Shown: positions 35,005 through 45,092 of the stretch, in pieces | Numbering within the stretch: the stretch's first letter is position 1 | How the letters are laid out: each line of letters starts with the position of its first letter | Assembly (NCBI GenBank): GCA_020637675.1 | Contig: JACKKD010000001.1 | Coordinates: 372,001 to 436,000, forward strand | DNA from: Paracoccaceae bacterium | Lineage (GTDB): Bacteria > Pseudomonadota > Alphaproteobacteria > Rhodobacterales > Rhodobacteraceae | DNA: 64,000 nt | Direction: 5' to 3' | Notes under the pieces: model-generated | Databases searched by the model: none | The model's input: the letters and a program-made list of their open reading frames with translations, nothing else | What the model was told of the DNA's origin: nothing | Translations under genes and position numbers: made by a program

Positions 35005-36396
35005 TCAGGAAAAGACCTTGGTCAGCGCCTTGTCGATCGCCCCGGTGATCGCGTCGATGTCGTCCGCCGTGGCGATGAGCGCGGGCGAGAGGCAGAGGAC
35101 GTTGTTCCGCCCCGGGATCGAGCGGTTGGAGGCGCCGATGATCACGCCCTGCGCGGCGCAATCGGCGACGACCGCCTGTACCTTCTTCTCGTCCACCGGC
35201 TCCTTCGTCTGCCGGTCGACAACCAGTTCGGCGCCGCAGAAGAGCCCCTTGCCGCGCACGTCGCCGACGACGCGGTGCTTTTCCATCAGCGCCGCGAGGT
35301 TCGCCATGGTCCTCTCGCCCATCCTGACCGTGTTGGCCAGAAGCCCCTCGTCCTCGATGATCCGCATGTTCTCGATCGCCGCCGCCGGTCCGGCCGTGCA
35401 GCCACCGAAAGTGGAGATGTCGCGGAAGTAGTTCATCGGGTCGGCGGCATCGTCCTTGAACATCTCGAAGACGGCCTCGGTCGTCACGCAGCAGGCGATG
35501 GCGGCATAGCCCGAGGCCACGCCCTTTGCCATCGTCACGAAATCGGGCTTGATGCCGTAGTGCTGGTAGCCGAACCAGGTGCCGGTGCGGCCCACGCCGC
35601 AGACGACCTCGTCGATGTGCAGAAGGATGTCGTACTTCCGGCAGATTTCCTGCACCCGTTCCCAGTAGCCTTCCGGCGGGGTGATGACGCCACCGCCCGC
35701 CGTCACCGGCTCGAGGCAGAGCCCGCCCACGGTGTCGGGGCCTTCGCGCAGGATCACCTTCTCGATCTGGTCGGCGGCCCATTCGCCGAAATTCGCGTCG
35801 GGCGCGCCGTCGAGCTCGTGCTTGCGGTATTCGAGGCAGTGCGGCACCCGCACGAAGCCCGGTGCGAGCGGCCCGTACTGCATGACCCGCTCGTCCTGGC
35901 CGCCCGCCGACATGGTGGCGAGCGTGCCGCCATGGTAGTCGCGGTCGCGGAAGAGGATCTTGTGCTTCTTGCCGCCGTACCGCTTGTGCGCGATCTGGCG
36001 GATCATCTTGAAGGCCTTCTCGTTCGCCTCCGATCCGGAATTGGTGTAGTAGACGCGGGACATCCCCGGCATCTTCTCGATCAGCATCCTGGCGAAGATC
36101 GACCCGGGGATGGAACCGGCGGAATTGGCGAAGTAGTTCATCTTGACGAGCTGGTGATAGACCGCCTTGGCGATGGATTCGCGTCCGTAGCCCACGTTCA
36201 CCGTCCAGACCCCGCCCGAGACGGCGTCGATGTATTCCTTGCCCTTCGCGTCCCAGATCCGGATCCCCTTGCCCTCGACCATGACGCGGGGGTCCACGGT
36301 CTCGAACTGCTTGTGCTGGATCAGGTGATGCCAGAGGTGGGCGCGATCGGCCTCGACCACCTCGGAAATGTCGTTGGAATAGAGCGCGTTGGTCAT
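35005..36396 (-). CDS. tpa: Taurine-pyruvate aminotransferase
   Basis: Class III PLP aminotransferase that converts taurine and pyruvate to sulfoacetaldehyde and alanine. The product has 463 residues. It shows WTVNVGYGRESIAKAVYHQL, YYTNSGSEANEKAFKMIRQI, HIDEVVCGVGRTG and the PLP lysine in VTMAKGVASGYAAIAC. ATG 36396 has GAGG upstream. First gene of the taurine run, with a TauR-box-like pair 114-146 bases before its start. Alanine dehydrogenase and a taurine importer, needed for a complete pathway, are not in the window. Confidence 0.94.
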   Translation of the reverse strand: MTNALYSNDISEVVEADRAHLWHHLIQHKQFETVDPRVMVEGKGIRIWDAKGKEYIDAVSGGVWTVNVGYGRESIAKAVYHQLVKMNYFANSAGSIPGSIFARMLIEKMPGMSRVYYTNSGSEANEKAFKMIRQIAHKRYGGKKHKILFRDRDYHGGTLATMSAGGQDERVMQYGPLAPGFVRVPHCLEYRKHELDGAPDANFGEWAADQIEKVILREGPDTVGGLCLEPVTAGGGVITPPEGYWERVQEICRKYDILLHIDEVVCGVGRTGTWFGYQHYGIKPDFVTMAKGVASGYAAIACCVTTEAVFEMFKDDAADPMNYFRDISTFGGCTAGPAAAIENMRIIEDEGLLANTVRMGERTMANLAALMEKHRVVGDVRGKGLFCGAELVVDRQTKEPVDEKKVQAVVADCAAQGVIIGASNRSIPGRNNVLCLSPALIATADDIDAITGAIDKALTKVFS

Positions 36397-36509
36397 CGGA
36401 TTGCCTCGTGTCTGGGATGCCCCGGGAATGTCCGGCGCATATCATGCCGCACCCCGCCGCGCGACGGAATGCCATTCCGCGCCAGAACACCACGAATGTC
36501 CGCGCTGCC

Positions 36510-36542
36510 GTAGGGCCAGAGCGGTCGCGGCAATAGGTCCAG
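36510..36542 (-). promoter_or_regulatory. Paired direct repeats (TauR-box-like) before tpa
   Basis: On the minus strand CTGGACCTAT begins at 36542 and CTGGCCCTAC at 36519, 23 bp apart, in the flank AGAGCGG that is also repeated. They lie about 114-146 bases upstream of the tpa ATG, a suitable place for an activator. Spacing equals that of the pair before xsc. TauR is known to activate tpa through direct repeats in Rhodobacter capsulatus (recalled, not checked). Confidence 0.7.
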
Positions 36543-36699
36543 AGCGGAACTTCGCTGCCAGGCGGGTCTGTTGGCGACGGACAGAGGGCGGCGTGGCCAC
36601 GGATGACTGGCACCGCGCGATCGCGCGCTTGGGACGCGACCGATCAGCGCTGCGCCGACGCCGCGGCGGCATGGGTCCCTCCGCGCCGGGACCCCCAGA

Positions 36700-36978
36700 G
36701 CCGCTGTCACGGTCCACCGCCCCAAGCGGCGCGGCCGTCAGCCGCCTCGTATGTGCACGGGGGCGCAAGGAAGGCGGCGCGGTCGGTGACATGGCCACGG
36801 CCGGTGACCGCCAGGGAGCCGTGCAGGCTGGCCCTCGGATGCAGGCGCGCGGCCGGGTTGCGGACTGGTCGGCACGCAGGTCGTCGAGGAACCGCGCGGC
36901 GGCGACCATCGGCCCGATCGTGTGCGACGACGACGGCCCGATGCCGATCTTGAAGCCGTCGAATACCGACAGGAACAT
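36700..36978 (-). pseudogene. sdaA: Truncated and frameshifted L-serine ammonia-lyase (sdaA) remnant
   Basis: From ATG 36978, with a strong GGAAGGAG ribosome site, the reading frame gives MFLSVFDGFKIGIGPSSSHT and GPMVAAARFLDDLRA, the unmistakable start of the single-chain L-serine dehydratase. Homology then continues in another frame as ARLHPRASLHGSLAVTGRGH and TDRAAFLA, and fades near 36700. Only about 95 of some 460 codons remain before the tpa promoter region. An intact enzyme would turn serine to pyruvate, completing the glycine operon. Either the gene was truncated by a rearrangement or the assembly is wrong here. Confidence 0.8.
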
Positions 36979-37037
36979 GCTCCTTCCCGTACCCGGCTAC
37001 GGGCGACCCCGCGAGGCCGCCCGGAGGTGTCAGGCCG

Positions 37038-39887
37038 TCACTCGGCCGCCTCGACATAGCTTTCCATCGGCGGGCACGAGCAGATCAGGTGCCGGTCGCC
37101 ATAGACGTTGTCGACGCGGTTGACGGGCGACCAGTACTTGTCCACCCGGAAGGCGCCGGCCGGATAGCAGGCGGCCTCGCGGCTGTAGGGGCGGTCCCAG
37201 TCGCCGACCAGATCCTCGACCGTGTGCGGCGCGCGCTTCAAGGGGTTGTTCTCGGCATCGAGCTTGCCTGCGGCGATCGCCTCGGCCTCGGCCGCGATCC
37301 CGAGCATCGCCGCGATGAAGCGGTCGAGTTCCGCCTTGGGCTCGCTCTCGGTCGGTTCCACCATCAGCGTGCCGGCGACCGGCCAGCTCATCGTCGGGGC
37401 GTGGAAGCCGCTGTCGACCAGCCGCTTGGCCACGTCGTCCACCGTCACCCCGGCCCGCTCCTTCATCACCCTTGTATCGAGGATGCATTCATGCGCGACC
37501 CGGCCACCCTTCGACGAGTAGAGGATCGGGTAGGCCGACTTCAGGCGGCTGGCGATGTAGTTGGCGTTCAGGATCGCCACCTTGGTCGCCTGGGTCAGCC
37601 CCTCGCCCCCCATCAGCAGGCAATAGGCCCAGGAGATGAGCAGGATCGAGGCCGAGCCATAGGGCGCCGACGACACCGCGCCCGCATCCGTCACCTCGGG
37701 GTTGCCCGGCAGGTGGGGCACCAGATGCGCCTTGACGCCGATCGGACCCATGCCGGGGCCACCGCCGCCATGCGGGATGGCGAAGGTCTTGTGGAGGTTG
37801 AGGTGGCTGACGTCCGAGCCGATGTCGCCGGGGCGGGACAGGCCCACCATGGCGTTCATGTTGGCGCCGTCGAGATAGACCTGCCCGCCGTGCCGGTGCG
37901 TGATCTCGCAGATCTCGCGCGCGGTTTCCTCGAAGACGCCGTGCGTGGACGGATAGGTGATCATGCAGGCGGCAAGATTGGCCGCGTGCTGTTCCGCCTT
38001 CGCCCGGAAGTCGGCCATGTCGATGTCGCCGTTCGGGGCTACGCCCACGACCACCACCTTCATGCCGGCCATCTGCGCCGAGGCCGGGTTGGTGCCATGC
38101 GCGGAAGTCGGGATCAGGCAGACGTCGCGATGCCCTTCGCCGCGCGAGCGGTGGAAGGCCTGGATGGTCAGGAGGCCGGCAAATTCCCCCTGCGCACCCG
38201 AATTCGGCTGCATCGAGAAAGCGTCATAGCCGGTGATCTGGCACAGCTTCGCCTCGAGATCCGCGATCATCTCGCCGTAGCCCGCCGTCTGCGCCGCAGG
38301 CGCGAACGGGTGGACGTCCGAGAATTCGGGCCAGCTCAGCGCCATCATCTCGGCGGTGGCGTTGAGCTTCATGGTGCAGGAGCCCAAGGGAATCATCGCC
38401 CGGTCGAGCGCCAGGTCGCGGTCGGCCAGACGGCGCATGTAGCGCGTCATCTCGGCCTCGGCCCGGTTCATGTGGAAGATCGGATGCGTGAGGTAGGACG
38501 AGGTCCGCAAGAGGCCCTCCGGCAGCCGGTAGTCATGGCTGAGGTCGTCGTCCTTGCGGTCGATGCCGAAAGCGCGCCAGATCGCCTCGGTATGGCTGCG
38601 GCGGGTGCGTTCGTCGAAGGCGATGCCGATCTTCGTCGTGCCGACCTTGCGCAGGTTGATCCCCTCGGCTTCCGCCGATTTCAGGATCGCGCCCTGCACC
38701 GCCCCGACCTCGACCGTGACGGTGTCGAAGAAGGCGGCGGGTTCGACCCTGTAGCCATGCACCTCGAGCCCCTTCACCAGCCGCACCGTCTTGCGGTGGA
38801 TGCGCTCGGCGATGGCCTTCAGCCCTTCCGGCCCGTGGAACACGGCATACATCGAAGCCATGACCGCCAGCAGCGCCTGCGCGGTGCAGACGTTGGACGT
38901 GGCCTTCTCGCGCCGGATATGCTGCTCGCGGGTCTGCAAGCTGAGCCGGTAGGCGCGGTTGCCGCGCACATCGATGCTGACGCCGACGATCCGGCCCGGC
39001 ATGTTGCGCTTCAGCGCGTCCCTGACCGCCATGTAGGCGGCATGCGGGCCGCCATAGCCCATCGGCACGCCGAAGCGCTGGGTCGAGCCGATGGCGATGT
39101 CCGCCCCCATCTCGCCCGGCGCCTTCAGCACGGTCAGCGCGAGGGGGTCGGCCGCCACGCAGGCCAGCGCGCCGGCACCGTGCAGCGCCGCGATGACGGC
39201 GGTGAAGTCCTGCACATGGCCGTAGGTGCCCGGATACTGGAACACCGCGCCGAAGACCGATGCGGGGTCGAGATCGGCGAAGGGATCGCCGACGATGACC
39301 TGCCAGCCCAGGGGGGCGGCGCGGGTCTCGATCACCGCGATGGTCTGCGGGTGGCAATGGTGGTCGACGAAGAAGGCGGTGGCCGTCGTCTTGGCCGACC
39401 GCTGGCAAAGCGCCATCGCCTCGGCCGCCGCGGTGCCTTCGTCCAGAAGCGAGGCGTTGGCGACGTCGAGCGCGGTCAGGTCCGAGATCATCGTCTGGTA
39501 GTTCAGGAGCGCCTCAAGCCGTCCCTGCGAGATCTCGGGCTGGTAGGGCGTGTAGGCGGTATACCAGGCGGGGTTCTCGAAGATGTTGCGCTGGATCGCC
39601 GGGGGCGTGACGGTGCCGTGATAGCCCTGGCCGATCAGGCTGGTCATCACCTTGTTCCGGTGGGCGACCTCGCGCAGGCGGTTGAGGACGCCCTGTTCCG
39701 ACAGCGCCTTGCCCCAGGTCAGCGGCGTCTTCAGGCGGATGTCCTTCGGCACGATGCCGTCGATCAGCGCGTCGAGGCTTGGCGCCCCGACCGCGTTCAG
39801 CATCTCGGTCATCTCGGCCGGCGAGGGGCCGATATGGCGCCGGTTGGCGAAGTCGTAGGGGGCGTATTTGCTTTCAGTATAAGACAT
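37038..39887 (-). CDS. gcvP: Glycine dehydrogenase (decarboxylating), P-protein
   Basis: PLP-dependent P-protein of the glycine cleavage system; it decarboxylates glycine and passes aminomethyl to lipoyl-GcvH. The chain is a single 949-residue form, normal length and unbroken. The PLP lysine lies in SHLNLHKTFAIPHGGGGPG, preceded by VYLDGANMNAMVGLSRPG. ATG 39887 follows gcvH by 9 bases. Its clean frame contrasts with the damaged genes just upstream in the operon. Confidence 0.97.
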   Translation of the reverse strand: MSYTESKYAPYDFANRRHIGPSPAEMTEMLNAVGAPSLDALIDGIVPKDIRLKTPLTWGKALSEQGVLNRLREVAHRNKVMTSLIGQGYHGTVTPPAIQRNIFENPAWYTAYTPYQPEISQGRLEALLNYQTMISDLTALDVANASLLDEGTAAAEAMALCQRSAKTTATAFFVDHHCHPQTIAVIETRAAPLGWQVIVGDPFADLDPASVFGAVFQYPGTYGHVQDFTAVIAALHGAGALACVAADPLALTVLKAPGEMGADIAIGSTQRFGVPMGYGGPHAAYMAVRDALKRNMPGRIVGVSIDVRGNRAYRLSLQTREQHIRREKATSNVCTAQALLAVMASMYAVFHGPEGLKAIAERIHRKTVRLVKGLEVHGYRVEPAAFFDTVTVEVGAVQGAILKSAEAEGINLRKVGTTKIGIAFDERTRRSHTEAIWRAFGIDRKDDDLSHDYRLPEGLLRTSSYLTHPIFHMNRAEAEMTRYMRRLADRDLALDRAMIPLGSCTMKLNATAEMMALSWPEFSDVHPFAPAAQTAGYGEMIADLEAKLCQITGYDAFSMQPNSGAQGEFAGLLTIQAFHRSRGEGHRDVCLIPTSAHGTNPASAQMAGMKVVVVGVAPNGDIDMADFRAKAEQHAANLAACMITYPSTHGVFEETAREICEITHRHGGQVYLDGANMNAMVGLSRPGDIGSDVSHLNLHKTFAIPHGGGGPGMGPIGVKAHLVPHLPGNPEVTDAGAVSSAPYGSASILLISWAYCLLMGGEGLTQATKVAILNANYIASRLKSAYPILYSSKGGRVAHECILDTRVMKERAGVTVDDVAKRLVDSGFHAPTMSWPVAGTLMVEPTESEPKAELDRFIAAMLGIAAEAEAIAAGKLDAENNPLKRAPHTVEDLVGDWDRPYSREAACYPAGAFRVDKYWSPVNRVDNVYGDRHLICSCPPMESYVEAAE

Positions 39888-39896
39888 GGCGTCCTC

Positions 39897-40259
39897 TTAG
39901 CCCACGAGTGCCAGATAGGCGGCTTCGTCCATCAACCCGTCGGCATCGGCGGGGCGCGCCAGCTTCAGCTTGAAGAACCAGCCCGCGCCCTGCGCTTCAG
40001 AATTGACGATGGAGGGATCGTTCACGATCGCCTCGTTCACCTCGACGATCTCGCCGTCGAGCGGGCAATAGACGTCCGAGGCGGCCTTGACCGACTCGAC
40101 CGTCGCCGCCGCGTCGCCCTTGGCAAGTTGCGCGCCTACGGACGGAAGATCGACGAACACAAGGTCGCCCAGTTGTTCGACGGCATGGTTGGTGATGCCG
40201 ACGGTGGCGACGCCATCGGCGAGGTTCAGCCATTCGTGGTCTTCGGTGTATTTCAGCAT
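39897..40259 (-). CDS. gcvH: Glycine cleavage system H protein
   Basis: Lipoyl carrier of the glycine cleavage system, 120 residues from ATG 40259 (MLKYTEDHEWLNLADGV). The lipoylated lysine is K58 in ESVKAASDVYCPL, and the C-terminal GWFFKLKLA is typical. It lies between gcvT and gcvP with short gaps. Its frame is intact, although the frame that reads into it from the gcvT 3' end is broken. Confidence 0.96.
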   Translation of the reverse strand: MLKYTEDHEWLNLADGVATVGITNHAVEQLGDLVFVDLPSVGAQLAKGDAAATVESVKAASDVYCPLDGEIVEVNEAIVNDPSIVNSEAQGAGWFFKLKLARPADADGLMDEAAYLALVG

Positions 40260-40270
40260 GTCAGGCCTCC

Positions 40271-41411
40271 TCAGGCGCGCTTGTAGCGGGGGGTGATGAA
40301 GGGAAGCGTGGCGACGGCGACGGGCAGGCGCTTGCCGCGGAGTTCGGCGAAAAGCCGGGTGCCCGGCTCGGCAGGCTGGCGGCGACATAGCCCATGGCGA
40401 CCGGGGCGGTCGGCGGTTGGGCCGAAGCCGCCCGAGGTGACCATGCCCACCGGTGCGGGTGTCGGTTTCATCCGCGAAGAGCTCGGCCCCGGCGCGCACG
40501 GGCGCGGCCTTCGGGGCGAGCCCGACGCGGCGGCGCGGGGCGCCGCGCTCGAACTCCGGCAGGATCACATCGGCGCCGGGGAAGCTGCCGGCGCGGGCGC
40601 CGCCGCTGCGGCGGACCTTCTGCACCGCCCATTCCAGCGCGGCGGCGACCGGCGTCGTGGTGGTGTCGATGTCGTTGCCGTAAAGGCAGAGCCCGGCCTC
40701 CAGCCGCAGGCTGTCGCGCGCGCCAAGGCCGATCGGGCGGACGTCGGGGTCGGCCAGCAGCGCCTCGGCGAGGTCGACCGCCGCGTCGGCCGGCACCGAG
40801 ATCTCGTAGCCGTCCTCGCCGGAATAGCCTGAGCGCGAGACGATGCAGGGCGCGCCGGCCAGCGTGACGTCCTTCACGTCCATGAAGGCCATCGCGGCCA
40901 CTTCCGGGGCGAGCTTCGCCAGCGCCGCTTTCCGCCGCCGGCCCTGGAGGGCGATCAGGCCGCGGCCGGTCAGTTCCTCGATCTCGCAATCCGCCGGAAA
41001 GATGCTTGCGCATATGGGCGATGTCCTGCGCCTTGCAGGCGGCGTTGACGACGACGAACAGGTGATCGCCGCGGTTGGCGAACATCAGGTCGTCGAGGAT
41101 GCCGCCCTTGGCGTCGGTGAAGAGCCCATAGCGCTGGCGGCCCGGCTTCAGCCCCAGCACATCGACCGGCACCAGCCGTTCGAGCGCCAGCGCCGCATCC
41201 TCGAGCGGCCGGATTTCGCGCGCAGGATCACCTGGCCCATGTGGCTGACGTCGAAGAGCCCGGCCTTGGCGCGGGTGTGCAGGTGTTCCTTCATCACGCC
41301 GTCGGGGAATTGCACGGGCATTTCGTAGCCCGCGAAATCCACCATCTTGCCGCCGATCCGGGCGTTGAGGGCGTGAGCGGGGGTCTTTCCAAGTTGGGTC
41401 GTGTCAGACAT
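40271..41411 (-). pseudogene. gcvT: Aminomethyltransferase (T-protein), frame broken by about five indels, probably sequence errors
   Basis: T-protein transfers the methylene group to tetrahydrofolate. Coding homology is continuous from MSDTTQLGKTPAHALNARIG (ATG 41411) to LPVAVATLPFITPRYKRA (stop 40271) but changes frame near 41207 (missing base), 40999 (extra), 40467 (extra), 40404 (extra) and 40373 (missing). Correcting these gives 1140 nt, exactly 380 codons, the normal size. The changes fall mainly in short homopolymers. That they cancel so well, in a gene flanked by intact partners, favours sequencing or assembly error over decay. The start overlaps the probable lipA stop. Confidence 0.85.
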
Positions 41412-42361
41412 TGGCAAGGCTCCCTTTCTGCAGGTCTGGCGCGACGCGCGGCCTGCAGGGCGGCAAAGCCGTCGTCGGCATGGAAGGAAGAGCGGGTCAT
41501 CGGCGTGGCCGAGACGGCAAGGAAGCCCTTGGACCGCGCCATCGCCTCGATGCGGGCGAAATCCTCGGGCGGCACGAAGCGGTCCACCGGGTGATGCCGC
41601 GGGGTCGGCTGCAGGTACTGGCCGACGGTCAGGAAATCGACGCCGGCGATGCGCATGTCGTCCATCACCTGCCGCAGTTCCTCCAGCGTCTCGCCCAGGC
41701 CGACCATCAGGCCGGACTTGGTGAAGATCGCCGGGTTGCGGCGCTTGGCCTCGTCCAGAAGGCGCAGCGACTGATAGTAGCGCGCGCCGGGACGGACCGC
41801 GGGATAAAGCCGCGGCACGCATTCTAGGTTGTGGTTGAAGACGTCCGGCGCGGCATCGACCACGGTCCGCCCAGGCGGCGCCCTTGTGCAGGAAGTCGGG
41901 CACCAGCACTTCCACGGTCGTCTCCGGGCAGCGGTGGCGGACGGCGCGGATAACTTGCGCGAAATGTGCGGCCCCGCCGTCGTCCAGATCGTCGCGGTCT
42001 ACCGAGGTGATGACCACATGCCTGAGGCCGAGCTTCGCCACCGCTTGCCGACCCGGCCCGGCTCGAACGCATCGAGCGCGTCGGGCCTTCCGGTGGCGAC
42101 GTTGCAGAAGGAACAGCCGCGGGTGCAGACCTCGCCCATGATCATCATGGTGGCGTGGCGCTTCGACCAGCATTCGCCCCGGTTCGGGCAGGCGGCTTCC
42201 TCGCAGACGGTGGAGAGCGCCTCGTCGCGCAGGATCCGCCCGCGTCGCGCCATAGGCGGCGCTTTCGGCGCGCGAGACGCGGATCCACGACGGCTTGCGC
42301 AGCACCGCGTGGCAGGGCGGTGGGCCTTTTCGGGGTGGCGCAGGCGGTCTTCGGTGATCAT
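41404..42361 (-). pseudogene. lipA: Lipoyl synthase, frame broken by about five indels, probably sequence errors
   Basis: Radical SAM enzyme inserting sulfur into octanoyl groups, here next to the lipoylated GcvH. Homology starts at MITEDRLRHPEKAHR (ATG 42361). Both cluster motifs are visible: CEEAACPNRGEC for the auxiliary cluster and CTRGCSFCNVATG for the SAM cluster. The frame changes near 42312 (missing base), 42240 (extra), 42047 (missing), 41870 (extra) and about 41430 (extra), after which TGA 41406-41404 overlaps the gcvT start. The corrected size is 318 residues, normal for LipA. The C-terminal TRSSFHADDGFAALQAARRA is recognisable. Confidence 0.83.
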
Positions 42362-42370
42362 CTCTTGCCC

Positions 42371-43747
<1,377 letters not shown>

Positions 43748-43755
<8 letters not shown>

Positions 43756-45022
43756 GACCGGCCCCGTAGATCGGGAAGCGGCGGCAGAGCGCCACGACCT
43801 TCGCGCGCACCGCGGCCTCGACCGCGGCGTCGCCCTCGGGCGTCTTGCGCAGCATGTCGAGCACGTCGCCGATCAGGCCGCCGATCTCGCGGAACTCGGC
43901 CACGCCGAAGCCGCGGCTGCATCCGGCGGCGGTGCCAAGGCGGATGCCCGAGGTGACGGTGGGCTTTTCCGGGTCGTCCGGCACGCCGTTCTTGTTGCAG
44001 GTGATCCCGGCGCGCTCCAGCGCCTCGGCGGCGGCATTGCCCTTGACGCCCAGGGGGCGCAGGTCGACCAGCATCAGGTGGTTGTCGGTCCCGCCCGAGA
44101 CGATCGCCGCGCCGCGCGCCACCAGCACCTCGGCGAGCGTCTTCGAACTGGCGACGACAGTGCCGATATAGTCCCTGAACGACGGTTGCAGCGCCTCGGC
44201 GAAGGCCACCGCCTTGGCGGCGATGACATGCATCAGCGGGCCGCCCTGAAGGCCGGGGAAGACGGCGGAGTTGATCTTCTTCGCCATCTCGGCGTCGTTG
44301 GTCAGTATCACGCCGCCGCGCGGGCCGCGCAGCGTCTTGTGCGTGGTCGAGGTGACGACATGGGCATGGGGCAGCGGGCTCGGGTGGTGGCCGGTCGCGA
44401 CAAGGCCCGCGATATGGGCCATGTCGACCAGCAGCCAGGCGCCCACCTTGTCGGCGATGGCGCGGAAGCGGGCGAAGTCGATGACGCGCGAATAGGCCGA
44501 GGCGCCGGCGATGATCAGCTTCGGCTTTTCGGCAAGGGCCAGGCGTTCCACGTTGTCATAGTCGATATGGCCGTCCGCCCCGAGGCCATAGGCGACCGCG
44601 CGGAACCACTTGCCCGACATCGCGGGCTTTGCCCCGTGCGTCAGATGCCCGCCCGCGTCGAGCGACATGCCAAGGATGGTGTCACCGGGATTGAGCAGCG
44701 CGAGCTTCACCGCGCCGTTGGCCTGCGCGCCGGAATGCGGCTGGACATTGGCGAAACCGGCGCCGAACAGTTCCTTCAGCCGGTCGATGGCCAGTTGTTC
44801 GACCACGTCGACATGGACGCAGCCACCGTAGTAGCGCTTGCCGGGATAGCCCTCGGCATACTTGTTGGTCAGCACCGAGCCTTGCGCCTGCAGCACACGA
44901 GGGCTGACATGGTTTTCCGAGGCGATCAGTTCGATCTGGTCTTCCTGCCGGTGCCGTTCGGCCTCGATGGCCTGCCACAGCGCCGGGTCGAAATCGGCAA
45001 GCGTCGTTTTCGCGTTGATCAT
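43748..45022 (-). CDS. glyA: Serine hydroxymethyltransferase
   Basis: PLP enzyme converting glycine and methylene-tetrahydrofolate to serine. The product has 424 residues with the usual ANVQPHSGAQANGAV near residue 91 and the PLP lysine K229 in STTHKTLRGPRGG. ATG 45022. In this operon it would use the methylene group released by the cleavage system to make serine from a second glycine. Full length and intact. Confidence 0.96.
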
Positions 45023-45092
45023 CCTGGGCGTTTCCTGATGGGTGTGGGGGCCAGGGCCGGGGCGCCCTGAAGCGCCCCGGCCGGTTCGGTCT

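Noticed and set aside
37089..40286. A very long open frame on the + strand opposite gcvP and gcvH
   Set aside because: It is the antisense shadow of GC-rich coding sequence; its translation is low-complexity (His, Arg, Asp, Val rich) with no domain, whereas the minus strand encodes clear GcvP and GcvH.
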